Source: CAIYRG01 sp964494505
Lineage (GTDB): Bacteria > Pseudomonadota > Alphaproteobacteria > Micropepsales > Micropepsaceae
Assembly: GCA_964494505.1 (NCBI GenBank)
Contig: CAZBRO010000020.1
Location: 36,295 to 100,294 of the forward strand
Reading direction: 5' to 3'
DNA: 64,000 nt
Part shown: in pieces, positions 48,666 to 56,383 of the stretch
How the letters are laid out: every line of letters begins with the position of its first letter
Position numbering within the stretch: the first letter of the stretch is position 1
Notes under the pieces: generated by a model
Told to the model about the DNA's origin: nothing
The model's input: only the letters and a program-made list of their open reading frames with translations
Databases searched by the model: none
Made by a program: the position numbers and the translations under genes

Positions 48666-51215
48666 TCAGGAACCAATTCGCGTTCGGACACTCGGCTCTG
48701 AACCCGCAGTCCGCGCTGCTAGCTCCACGAACGAGATGACTACACCATCTACCACCCCGTCCGAATGCCGGTACGGGTTAAGCCGAATCAAAAAATCCGC
48801 CCCGAATTCGTCTTTTGCAACACGCTCCAACCGTTCCCCAGTGTCGACGACGCGCCTTACGTCCGTAGCCAAATCGGGGAGCGGGAAGCGGCTGGTAATA
48901 TGGCTTAAAGGCCGCCCACGATCACCCGGCAAAATGTTGAAGAAGCGGGAAAGGCCAGGCGTAAAGATACGGATGATCAGATCCTTGTCGAGAAACACTG
49001 TCGCAATCTGCGTGCTCTCGAAAAGGTTCTGCAGATCGCTGTTCGCCCGGTCCAGCGACTCCACTTTCGCGGTCAGTTCCGAATTAACGGTGTGCAACTC
49101 TTCATTAAGAGAAGACATCTCCTCCCTCGATGCTTCCAACTCTTCGTTGGTCGACTGCATTTCCTCATTCATCGAAACCAATTCTTCATTCGACGACTTC
49201 AACTCTTCAAGCGCAGTCTCGTATTCCTCGATTTGAGATTGGAGCCGATCCCGCGTCTCACGTAGCTCCCTTTCGAGCCGGTCGGTGCTTTCCGAGGTGC
49301 CACTTGAAGACGCCTCAGCTTCGCCGGCGGTAATGGCCTGACCCTCATCGAGGAAAGCTATGAGTAGAAGGCGTTTATCGTGATTACCATTGAACACAGG
49401 CTCGACGGATATTGTAACCGGTTGCACCCGTCCATCGTCGGTCTCGACGTGCACGTGCTCACGAACGCTCTTTTGGCTGGACTGGATACATTCCCGTACC
49501 GCGGTTCTTAAATCGAGGCGCAATCCTCTCCGGGTAACGGCCAGCAATTGCCGCGTTGGCGACCCCAACGGCGCTTCCAAATACTTTCCCGTTTTCGCGG
49601 AGTAGTAGACGATTTCCCCATCCTGATTGACCACCACGTGCGGAGGCGCGAGCCGTTCCAAAACCTGAGTCTCGACCTCTTGCCGCAGGGCCGCGCCAGA
49701 TTTCGCTGCGGACCGAGGGGCCCACTCATCAGGCCATTGTGCCTTCGGTGTGCTAAACAGTAGGGGCGGGTGAGATGCGGGCGCGTCTTCGCGGCTCTTG
49801 AAAATGCGGTATTTCTTATCTAACGCCAGGAACAGCTCGGGGCATTGCGTGGCGTTCTCGGCTGTCCCAAGGAACAAATAGCCCCCTGGCCGAAGAGAAT
49901 AATGAAAGATCGGGATGACTTGCTGCTGCACATCTGGGCCGAAATATATCAGGAGGTTTCGGCACGATATCAGGTCCATTCGGGAGAATGGAGGATCGCG
50001 AATGAGATTATGCGTCGAAAAAATGCAAAGCTCCCGCACTTCGTTACTGACGACATAAGTTCCGCCATCGGGAATGAAAAAACGTCGCCTATCGCCTGTT
50101 ACGGCTTGCAGCAATTCTTCCGGATACCGCGCTGCGCGTGCGACAGACAGTGCCTTTTCGTCAATGTCAGTTGCAAAAATCTGCACTCGCGGCACCGCCG
50201 TCAACGTGGCCATATGCTCGCGCATTAGTATTCCGATGGAATAGACTTCTTCGCCCGTTGCGCATCCGGGAACCCACACCCGAACCGTGTCATGTGCTCC
50301 GCGCTCCTCGAAAAGCTTTGGGATGACGAGTTCTTTGAGCTTTTCAAACGCCTCCCCGTCGCGGAAGAAATCGGTCACACTTATCAAAAGATCCCGGAAG
50401 AGTGCCTGAACCTCTTTTGGGTCGCGGCGCAGCCATTCAATATACGCTTCGACGTTGTCAAGTTGACCAATATGCATCCGGCGCTGAATGCGGCGGAGAA
50501 AAGTCTTGGTCTTGTATCCGGAGAAATCATGTCCGGTTTGATTGCGCAACAGGGTGTAAAGTTCCTCGCGCGCTTTCTCGGAAGAATGTTCGCCATCCGG
50601 TGCTTCCGACATACTCGTGTCGGACGCCAGAAATCCTTGCGAAAATTCCACGATCTTCGCTCCCATCTGTTCTACCGGTAAAGCAAGATCGACGACGCCG
50701 GCCGCAATGGCCGTCGCCGGCATATCGGGATAGGCCGGACCGTGGCCATCGCGCACCTGTGCAAGCGTGAGCCCGCCTGCTTCTTTCACGGCTTTCGTGC
50801 CAAGTGTTCCGTCCCCGTCGGCCCCGGACAATATGACGGATACCGCGCACTCCCCCCGGTCCTTGGCAAGCGCGCTAAGGAAAATGTCCACGGGCTTGAT
50901 TTCCTGTAAGCGTCTAGACGGGCGTTGCTTTATTCTCAGCGTGCCATCCTCGATTCCCAGCAGCACATCGGGCGGCATTACGTACACGTGGTTTGGAGTC
51001 AGCCGGATGCCCTCTGCCGCAACAGACACCGGCAACGAAGTGAAGCGGGACAGGATTTCGTGCAGAAAGCTTTCATGCGTCGGATTTAAATGTGTAATCA
51101 CTACGAAGGCCGCCCCGGGATCGGCAGGCAAGCCGCCGAAGAAGCCCTGAAGGGCCTCAATTCCTCCTGCAGAAGCGCCGATCCCCACAATCGGAAATTT
51201 CTGGTCAGTGCGCAC
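48666..51215 (-). CDS. CheB-CheR-PAS hybrid protein without a kinase domain
   Basis: 849 residues, GTG start at 51215. CheB methylesterase: Ser15 in GIGASAGGIEA, His42, and Asp in SGADGDGTLG. The CheR methyltransferase region runs from YKTKTFLRRIQRRMHIGQLD to RVWVPGCATGEEVYS and CRNLLIYF. A PAS-like domain (ETQVLERLAPPHVVVNQDGE) comes next, then a long coiled coil (EYETALEELKSSNEELVSMN, repeated NEEMQSTNEELEASREEMSS), then a second PAS domain, and the chain ends. Many relatives continue into a histidine kinase; this one does not. No MCP or CheA gene is near, so the target is unknown. The first part may be a phospho- or methyl-signalling hub. Confidence 0.9.
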   Translation of the reverse strand: MRTDQKFPIVGIGASAGGIEALQGFFGGLPADPGAAFVVITHLNPTHESFLHEILSRFTSLPVSVAAEGIRLTPNHVYVMPPDVLLGIEDGTLRIKQRPSRRLQEIKPVDIFLSALAKDRGECAVSVILSGADGDGTLGTKAVKEAGGLTLAQVRDGHGPAYPDMPATAIAAGVVDLALPVEQMGAKIVEFSQGFLASDTSMSEAPDGEHSSEKAREELYTLLRNQTGHDFSGYKTKTFLRRIQRRMHIGQLDNVEAYIEWLRRDPKEVQALFRDLLISVTDFFRDGEAFEKLKELVIPKLFEERGAHDTVRVWVPGCATGEEVYSIGILMREHMATLTAVPRVQIFATDIDEKALSVARAARYPEELLQAVTGDRRRFFIPDGGTYVVSNEVRELCIFSTHNLIRDPPFSRMDLISCRNLLIYFGPDVQQQVIPIFHYSLRPGGYLFLGTAENATQCPELFLALDKKYRIFKSREDAPASHPPLLFSTPKAQWPDEWAPRSAAKSGAALRQEVETQVLERLAPPHVVVNQDGEIVYYSAKTGKYLEAPLGSPTRQLLAVTRRGLRLDLRTAVRECIQSSQKSVREHVHVETDDGRVQPVTISVEPVFNGNHDKRLLLIAFLDEGQAITAGEAEASSSGTSESTDRLERELRETRDRLQSQIEEYETALEELKSSNEELVSMNEEMQSTNEELEASREEMSSLNEELHTVNSELTAKVESLDRANSDLQNLFESTQIATVFLDKDLIIRIFTPGLSRFFNILPGDRGRPLSHITSRFPLPDLATDVRRVVDTGERLERVAKDEFGADFLIRLNPYRHSDGVVDGVVISFVELAARTAGSEPSVRTRIGS

Positions 51216-51470
51216 CCAAAACCCCTCAACCGGTCAATCAAGACGTCACGAGGATATGTGCGGCTCTCGTATGCATCTCGATCGTGAAACTCTCGTCACC
51301 GCATGCAAAGTGGAAGCCAGCCATCATGAACAATCTTCACCTCAGTATGTGCGTGTCAGAGGTCGTTGGAAAGCGCGACCTTTGTAGCGTGAGGCCTCGA
51401 TACTCGCGGCCGGACGGGCTGAACCCAGCGCTCGGAGACATACATTGGGTGAACCAATGCCGCGCAGTGT

Positions 51471-51884
51471 TTATGGATTCTCCGGCGAGGCTCGCGTGAC
51501 CAAGCGTACTTCTCCGCAGAAGTCGCACCGTCCAGAGTATCTGCTGTACCCTGTTTCGGTGCCGATGCGTCGCGTCGCAACTGCGACGTTCGCCCGCGGC
51601 GCAGCGATCAGCAGCATGAGGCAATCGTCACAACAGCATTGGCCGGCCAGGACGCCGAGCCGGTCGCGCGTACAGCGGTAAATATTGATCTGGCTTGCCT
51701 GTTTCGCTTGCCTGAACAATGCAAGACCATAGGCGGCGCCTGCCATGACCTCGTACGAGAGTGCCAGCTGAAGAAAAGCCTCCTGCACCGGCGGGCTTGC
51801 CGCCGCTGCGCGCTCGCGGGCGCGCTCCGCCAGGCGCAAATAGCGATCGCGCTTTTGCTCGGGCAGGGGACGGTCGTAGGTCAA
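51471..51884 (-). CDS. Small protein with helical N-terminus and zinc-ribbon-like C-terminus
   Basis: 137 residues from a TTG at 51884, with no better start visible. Residues 10-55 are the Arg/Ala-rich helical pattern seen in many short alphaproteobacterial proteins (KRDRYLRLAERARERAAAAS, ALSYEVMAG). The C-terminal part has two cysteine pairs, CCCDDC at about 83-88 and CDFC at about 121-124, with ATRRIGTETGYSRYSG between, which suggests a zinc ribbon. It shares the N-terminal theme with the divergent gene at 52230. Function unknown. Confidence 0.55.
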   Translation of the reverse strand: MTYDRPLPEQKRDRYLRLAERARERAAAASPPVQEAFLQLALSYEVMAGAAYGLALFRQAKQASQINIYRCTRDRLGVLAGQCCCDDCLMLLIAAPRANVAVATRRIGTETGYSRYSGRCDFCGEVRLVTRASPENP

Positions 51885-52229
51885 CTCCGTGCTCTCGGGT
51901 GGGGCGCCGCGAACGCCGAACTGTCGCTTCAGTTTCGCGGTTCAAAGCTACCTTATAGCAGCGCATTACAATTGTGGAGAACTTCTAATCTTCCCAAGGC
52001 GCGTCATCGAACGGCGTTGCCGATCAGGTCCGCGGGGGCAGCAACCCCTCGTCTGGCGAATTCTCAAATGGGACAATCAGGACCAGCTTCCATGAGTGCT
52101 GCGCCGCCAGATGCAACGTGTACGAACTGCCAAAGACCGCGCGGGATACTATTCAGGAAGGCACTCGCTTCGGGCCTTGGGGTCCCTTGGTCATTGGATT
52201 ATTGTGGGATGAAAGAGGGTGGTTGCGAG
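51885..52229. other. 345-bp divergent intergenic region between two related small genes
   Basis: It holds no confident gene. In frame with the next gene a possible N-terminal extension begins at 52092 (MSAAPPDATCTNCQRPRG), with a Cys pair that recalls the neighbour's zinc-ribbon-like part. No ribosome site supports it. Confidence 0.5.
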
Positions 52230-52415
52230 ATGAACGAACAGCAAATCAGAGCACAGGATTACCGGCTGCGCGCGGAAGAATTGCGTGCGCTCGCTGAAAT
52301 GGATGGCCGCGTTCAAACCACCGCCACCCTTATGGATATTGCAAATGATTATGAGCGCATGGCCGAAATCATGGACGACATTGACCGTACGAACCGTTCA
52401 TTAGGCAAAGTCTAG
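52230..52415 (+). CDS. Small helical protein, 61 aa, rhizobial-type
   Basis: ATG at 52230 with GAGGG about 11 bases upstream. The sequence is RAQDYRLRAEELRALAEMDG, then LMDIANDYERMAEIMDDIDR, a short two-helix protein family common in Rhizobiales and relatives, of unknown function. It resembles the helical N-terminus of the divergent gene at 51471-51884, so the two are probably related. A start at 52209 or 52092 is possible. Confidence 0.65.
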   Translation: MNEQQIRAQDYRLRAEELRALAEMDGRVQTTATLMDIANDYERMAEIMDDIDRTNRSLGKV

Positions 52416-52501
52416 AAATAGAACGGAGACACCGCCGAAGGTTCGGACGGATAGACGTCCAAGGATGTGATGCCGTGTGCAAAATATTCAACCCGGCGCG
52501 C

Positions 52502-54649
52502 TCACGCGGACGACAGAACATCCTCGATGCGGATCGGGATGCGCCGGACGCGAACGCCGGTGGCATGGAATACGGCGTTGGCTACCGCGGCGTTCATCCC
52601 GACATTGCCGAGTTCGCCGATGCCCTTAATGCCCAGCGGGTTGACGATATCATCGCTCTCCGGAACGGTGATCACCCTCACTTCGCCGATGTCCGAGTTC
52701 ACCGGAATCAGATAGTCCGCCAGATTGTCGTTGTAGTAGCGCGCCGTGCGTGGATCGATCTCTGTCGCCTCGTGCAGCGCCGCCGAGATACCCCAGATCA
52801 TGCCGCCCATGAGCTGACTCTCCGCCGTCTTGGGATTGATGATGCGGCCGGCCGCGAAGGCGCCGACGGCCCGCGGCACGCGAATCTCTCCGGTGCCAGC
52901 GTGGACACGCACTTCCACGAACTGTGCCCCGAAGGCAAAGCGCACGTTCTGCTTGCCCGTCGCGCCGCCGACGAAGCTGGGCTTGCCCTGGTAAAGCTTG
53001 GCGATGCCGTCCGAAGGTGCGCCTTGCGGCGTGTTCTCGGCATAGGCTTCGATGGCGCCGTTCGCGCCCTGTGCCTGCTTGGCCCGGATCTCGTCGCACG
53101 CTTTGGCGACGGCATTGCCGACGCTCGCCGTCGAGTTCGATCCACCCGACACTGGGGCGGGCGGCAAGGCGGAATCGCCGAGTTCGACGGCAACCCTCTG
53201 AGAATCGACGCCCAGCCTATCGGCAACGATCACGGCGCAGAGGGTGTAGATGCCTTGCCCGATCTCATGCGTCGCGGTCTGGACCTTGGCGCTCCCGTCG
53301 GGAAACAGTGTGACGCGCGCGGTCGCCGGCGCGATGTTCGAGGGATAGAGCGTCGTCGCGGTGCCCCAACCCACCAGCCAATCGCCGTCGCGCATAGCGC
53401 GCGGCTTGGGATCGCGCTCGGCCCAGCCGAATGCGGGCGCCGCGGCATCGAAACACGCCATCAGCGAACGGCTTGAATAGGGCAGGCCCCCGATCGGTTC
53501 GATCTGCGTGTCGTTGATGCGGCGGAGTTCGATGGGATCCATTCCGAGCGCATAGGAAAGTTCGTCCATCGCGCATTCCAGCGCGAAGATGTAGGGCGTC
53601 TCCGGCGGCGAGCGCATGAAGCCGGGCGTATTGCGGTCGGCGTGCACGAGCGAGACTTTCGAGGCAACGTTCGGGCAGGCGTAAAGGCGCGTGGATGCAT
53701 CCGTGCCGGCAACCATGTAGTTGTCCGGACGGCTGGTAACCTCGAAGCCTTCGTGGCGCAGCGACTGGAGCCTGCCGTCGCGGGATGCACCGAGCCGAAC
53801 ATGGTGACGCGTCTCTGCCCGATAGGTTGCGATGGTGAAGCCCTGGTCGCGGGTCGTTGCGAGCTTGACCGGCCGGCCGATTTTCTTCGACGCCAGGGCG
53901 ACGAGCGCTGTGCGCTGGGTGAGCGAGCCGCGGCTCCCGAATGCGCCGCCGACGAAGGGCGAGACGACATGGATGGAATCGGGCGAAATGCCGAGCTGGA
54001 GTGCCAAGCCATTCTTGAAGCCGTACATGTTCTGGCTCGATTCCCAGACCGTGAGCTCGCCGTTGCGCCAGTCCGCCGCGGTGGCGAACAGCTCGATCGG
54101 ATTGTGGTGTTCAGCCGAGGTTTCGTATTGCCGGTCGAGCTTGACGGGCGCAGCGGCAAACGCCCTTTCTTCGTCGCCGACGGACGGGTCCTCGTGGTTC
54201 TTTGAGGCTTCGGCTGCCGCGACCGTCTGGACACCCGGACTGTCGAAGGTGGCCGAGGGTTGTTTTGCGGCGTACCGGACATCCAGGCGGTGGGCGCCCT
54301 CGCGCGCCGCTTCGAGCGTCTCGCCCAGTACCAGCGCCACGATCTGGCCGTCGTGGAAGATTTCGGCCGCGTTCATCGGCGCGATGGAGGTGCCCATATA
54401 TCCACCGCCGTCGAGGATCTTCCCCGGCACGACCTTGCCGATGTTCTCGAAGGTGAGGACGTCGATCACGCCGGACACGTCGCGCGTGGCGCGCTCATCG
54501 ATTGCGGCGATGGTGCCGCGCGCCACGGCGCTGGTAACGAGCCACGCATAAGCCGCATGCGACGGCGCGATATCGGAGCCGTAATGGGCGGCGCCGGTGA
54601 CTTTGGCCGGTCCGTCGAGCCGCGCTTGCGCTGTTCCGATCCCGGGCAT
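52502..54649 (-). CDS. paoC: Molybdopterin-binding subunit of a PaoC-like aldehyde oxidoreductase
   Basis: 715 residues from the ATG at 54649, one base after the FAD-subunit stop. Xanthine-oxidase-family large subunit: RLDGPAKVTGAAHYGSDIAP, FVGGAFGSRGSLTQRTALVA, RSPPETPYIFALECAMDELS, ATHEIGQGIYT, and the catalytic Glu in IKGIGELGNVGMNAAVANAV. With the two neighbours it forms an alpha-beta-gamma enzyme of the E. coli PaoABC type, oxidising aromatic or aliphatic aldehydes in the periplasm. A cofactor-insertion chaperone (XdhC/PaoD) is not in the window. Confidence 0.92.
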   Translation of the reverse strand: MPGIGTAQARLDGPAKVTGAAHYGSDIAPSHAAYAWLVTSAVARGTIAAIDERATRDVSGVIDVLTFENIGKVVPGKILDGGGYMGTSIAPMNAAEIFHDGQIVALVLGETLEAAREGAHRLDVRYAAKQPSATFDSPGVQTVAAAEASKNHEDPSVGDEERAFAAAPVKLDRQYETSAEHHNPIELFATAADWRNGELTVWESSQNMYGFKNGLALQLGISPDSIHVVSPFVGGAFGSRGSLTQRTALVALASKKIGRPVKLATTRDQGFTIATYRAETRHHVRLGASRDGRLQSLRHEGFEVTSRPDNYMVAGTDASTRLYACPNVASKVSLVHADRNTPGFMRSPPETPYIFALECAMDELSYALGMDPIELRRINDTQIEPIGGLPYSSRSLMACFDAAAPAFGWAERDPKPRAMRDGDWLVGWGTATTLYPSNIAPATARVTLFPDGSAKVQTATHEIGQGIYTLCAVIVADRLGVDSQRVAVELGDSALPPAPVSGGSNSTASVGNAVAKACDEIRAKQAQGANGAIEAYAENTPQGAPSDGIAKLYQGKPSFVGGATGKQNVRFAFGAQFVEVRVHAGTGEIRVPRAVGAFAAGRIINPKTAESQLMGGMIWGISAALHEATEIDPRTARYYNDNLADYLIPVNSDIGEVRVITVPESDDIVNPLGIKGIGELGNVGMNAAVANAVFHATGVRVRRIPIRIEDVLSSA

Positions 54650-54650
54650 C

Positions 54651-55664
54651 TCAAACCTCCATCGCGGCGGCCTGCAGCAGCGCGCGGACGAGCGTGCGGC
54701 GGCCGAGTTCGGGCTTGAAGTCATTCTGGCCACGGGTCACCGCCGTGGCGAATGCAGCTTCGGCGGCGCGGCGGGCGGCGGCTTCATCCAGCGGATGCCC
54801 GCGCAGCTCGGCTTCGGCTTCGCGGGCACGCCACGGTTTCGTGGCGACGCCGCCCAACGCAATGCGTGCCTCACGCACATCGCGACCTTCGAGATCGAGC
54901 GCAACCGCGGCGCTCGCCAAGGCGAACTCGTAGGACTCGCGGTCCCGCACCTTCAGATACAGCGAACGTTTGGTCCAGGCGCCCGCTGGCACGATGAAGC
55001 CGGCGATGAAGTCGCCGGGCGCCAGCACCGTTTCGCGTTGCGGATCGCGCTCCGGGGTGACGTGCAGATCGGCGAAGGCGAGTTTGCGCGCGCTGGACAT
55101 CCCGACGATCGCGACGCCGGCATCCAAGGCGATCAGGGCCTGTGCGAAGTCGCCGGGATAGGTCGCAATGCAGGCATCGCTTGTGCCCAGCACCGCGTGC
55201 CGCCGATTGACTCCGCCGAGCGCGTCGCAGCCCGAACCGGGGACGCGCTTGTTGCAATGGCTGTGGCTGGTGTCACGGAAATAATTGCAACGCGTCCGTT
55301 GAAGCACGTTGCCGCCGAGGGTGGCCATGTTGCGCAGCTGCGCGCTGGCCGCAAGCTGCAGCGATTGTGCGATGACGGGATATGTTTTGCGGATCGCGGG
55401 ATGTTCGGCGGCTTCCGCCATGCGCACCAGCGCGCCCAGATGCAAGCCGTCCGCATCCGCCTCAATCGACCCGAAGTCCCCGCGCAGGCCATTGATGTCC
55501 ACCACCTGTTCGGGGCGCATCACATCGAGCTTCATCAAGTCAATCAGGGTGGTGCCGCCGGCCAGGAATTGCGCCGGAGCTATTGTAAGGACATTGCCGG
55601 AGGACGCGGCGGCGCGGATCGCGGTGGGAGCGTCGGCGGGGCGGCTGTAAGCGAAAGCGCGCAT
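54651..55664 (-). CDS. paoB: FAD-binding subunit of a PaoB-like aldehyde oxidoreductase
   Basis: 337 residues. FAD site: LAGGTTLIDLMKLDVMRPEQ, ASAQLRNMATLGGNVLQRT. As in E. coli PaoB there is an added cysteine-rich insert (RCNYFRD, CNKRVPGSGCDALGG, SDACIATYPGD) that binds a [4Fe-4S] cluster in that enzyme; all four candidate cysteines are present here. It lies one base from each neighbour, so stoichiometric expression is expected. No leader: the complex travels by the Tat signal on the 2Fe-2S subunit. Confidence 0.93.
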   Translation of the reverse strand: MRAFAYSRPADAPTAIRAAASSGNVLTIAPAQFLAGGTTLIDLMKLDVMRPEQVVDINGLRGDFGSIEADADGLHLGALVRMAEAAEHPAIRKTYPVIAQSLQLAASAQLRNMATLGGNVLQRTRCNYFRDTSHSHCNKRVPGSGCDALGGVNRRHAVLGTSDACIATYPGDFAQALIALDAGVAIVGMSSARKLAFADLHVTPERDPQRETVLAPGDFIAGFIVPAGAWTKRSLYLKVRDRESYEFALASAAVALDLEGRDVREARIALGGVATKPWRAREAEAELRGHPLDEAAARRAAEAAFATAVTRGQNDFKPELGRRTLVRALLQAAAMEV

Positions 55665-55665
55665 G

Positions 55666-56265
55666 TCAGCCCCGTTCCATCTGGGTTTTGGCTTGATTTA
55701 TCGCACGCACAATGTGCGGATAGGCGGCGCAACGGCAGAGATTGCCGCTCATGAATTCGCGGATTTCCGCGTCGCTGCTGGCGTGACCTTCCTGGACGCA
55801 GGCGACTGCCGACATGATCTGCCCCGGCGTGCAATAGCCGCATTGAAATGCATCCTGGTCGATGAAGGCTTGCTGCATCGGATGCAGGCTGCCGTGGGAT
55901 GCGGCCAGGCCTTCGATGGTCGTGACCGGCTCGCGCACACCAATCGCGAGCGTGAGGCAGGACAGCACGCGCCGGCCGCCGACAAGTACGGTGCACGCCC
56001 CGCATTGCCCGTGATCGCAACCTTTCTTGGAGCCGGTCAGGCCCATGGTTTCGCGAAGCGCATCCAGCAGCGTCGTCCGGGGATCGATGCGCAGTACGTG
56101 CTCCCGCCCGTTTACATCGAGCGTGACTGCAGAGCTATCGCCTTGGCGTGCGGGCGCTGGCTTGGCCGCGGCGCGGACAACAACCGCCGATGCGGCCGAA
56201 GAGGCCAGCACGCAACGCCTTGTGACGCCGCCCCCGGACACCGAACGCTGGGAAGGAAAGGACAT
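55666..56265 (-). CDS. paoA: Tat-exported 2Fe-2S subunit of a PaoA-like aldehyde oxidoreductase
   Basis: 199 residues from the ATG at 56265, chosen because the twin-arginine leader (GGGVTRRCVLASSAASAVV) lies in its first 30 residues. The ferredoxin-like [2Fe-2S] domain has CDHGQCGAC and a fourth Cys in RVLSCL. The second helical cluster domain has CGYCTPGQIMSA and GNLCRCAAYPHI. It is the first gene of the minus-strand operon and transfers electrons from the molybdenum centre to FAD. Its stop is one base from the FAD-subunit start. Confidence 0.94.
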   Translation of the reverse strand: MSFPSQRSVSGGGVTRRCVLASSAASAVVVRAAAKPAPARQGDSSAVTLDVNGREHVLRIDPRTTLLDALRETMGLTGSKKGCDHGQCGACTVLVGGRRVLSCLTLAIGVREPVTTIEGLAASHGSLHPMQQAFIDQDAFQCGYCTPGQIMSAVACVQEGHASSDAEIREFMSGNLCRCAAYPHIVRAINQAKTQMERG

Positions 56266-56383
56266 GGACTCATCCGCTGTGGGCCACGATAGCAAAACTC
56301 CGTTTCGCCATTTTTGCTCCCGTGGGCCAAAGCAATCGCGATCGCCAACTATCCGCCAGTGACTTGTTCAAGAGCCTGTCAGG

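Noticed and set aside
54597..55754. 385-codon plus-strand frame
   Set aside because: Antisense to the FAD subunit with clear flavin and Fe-S motifs.
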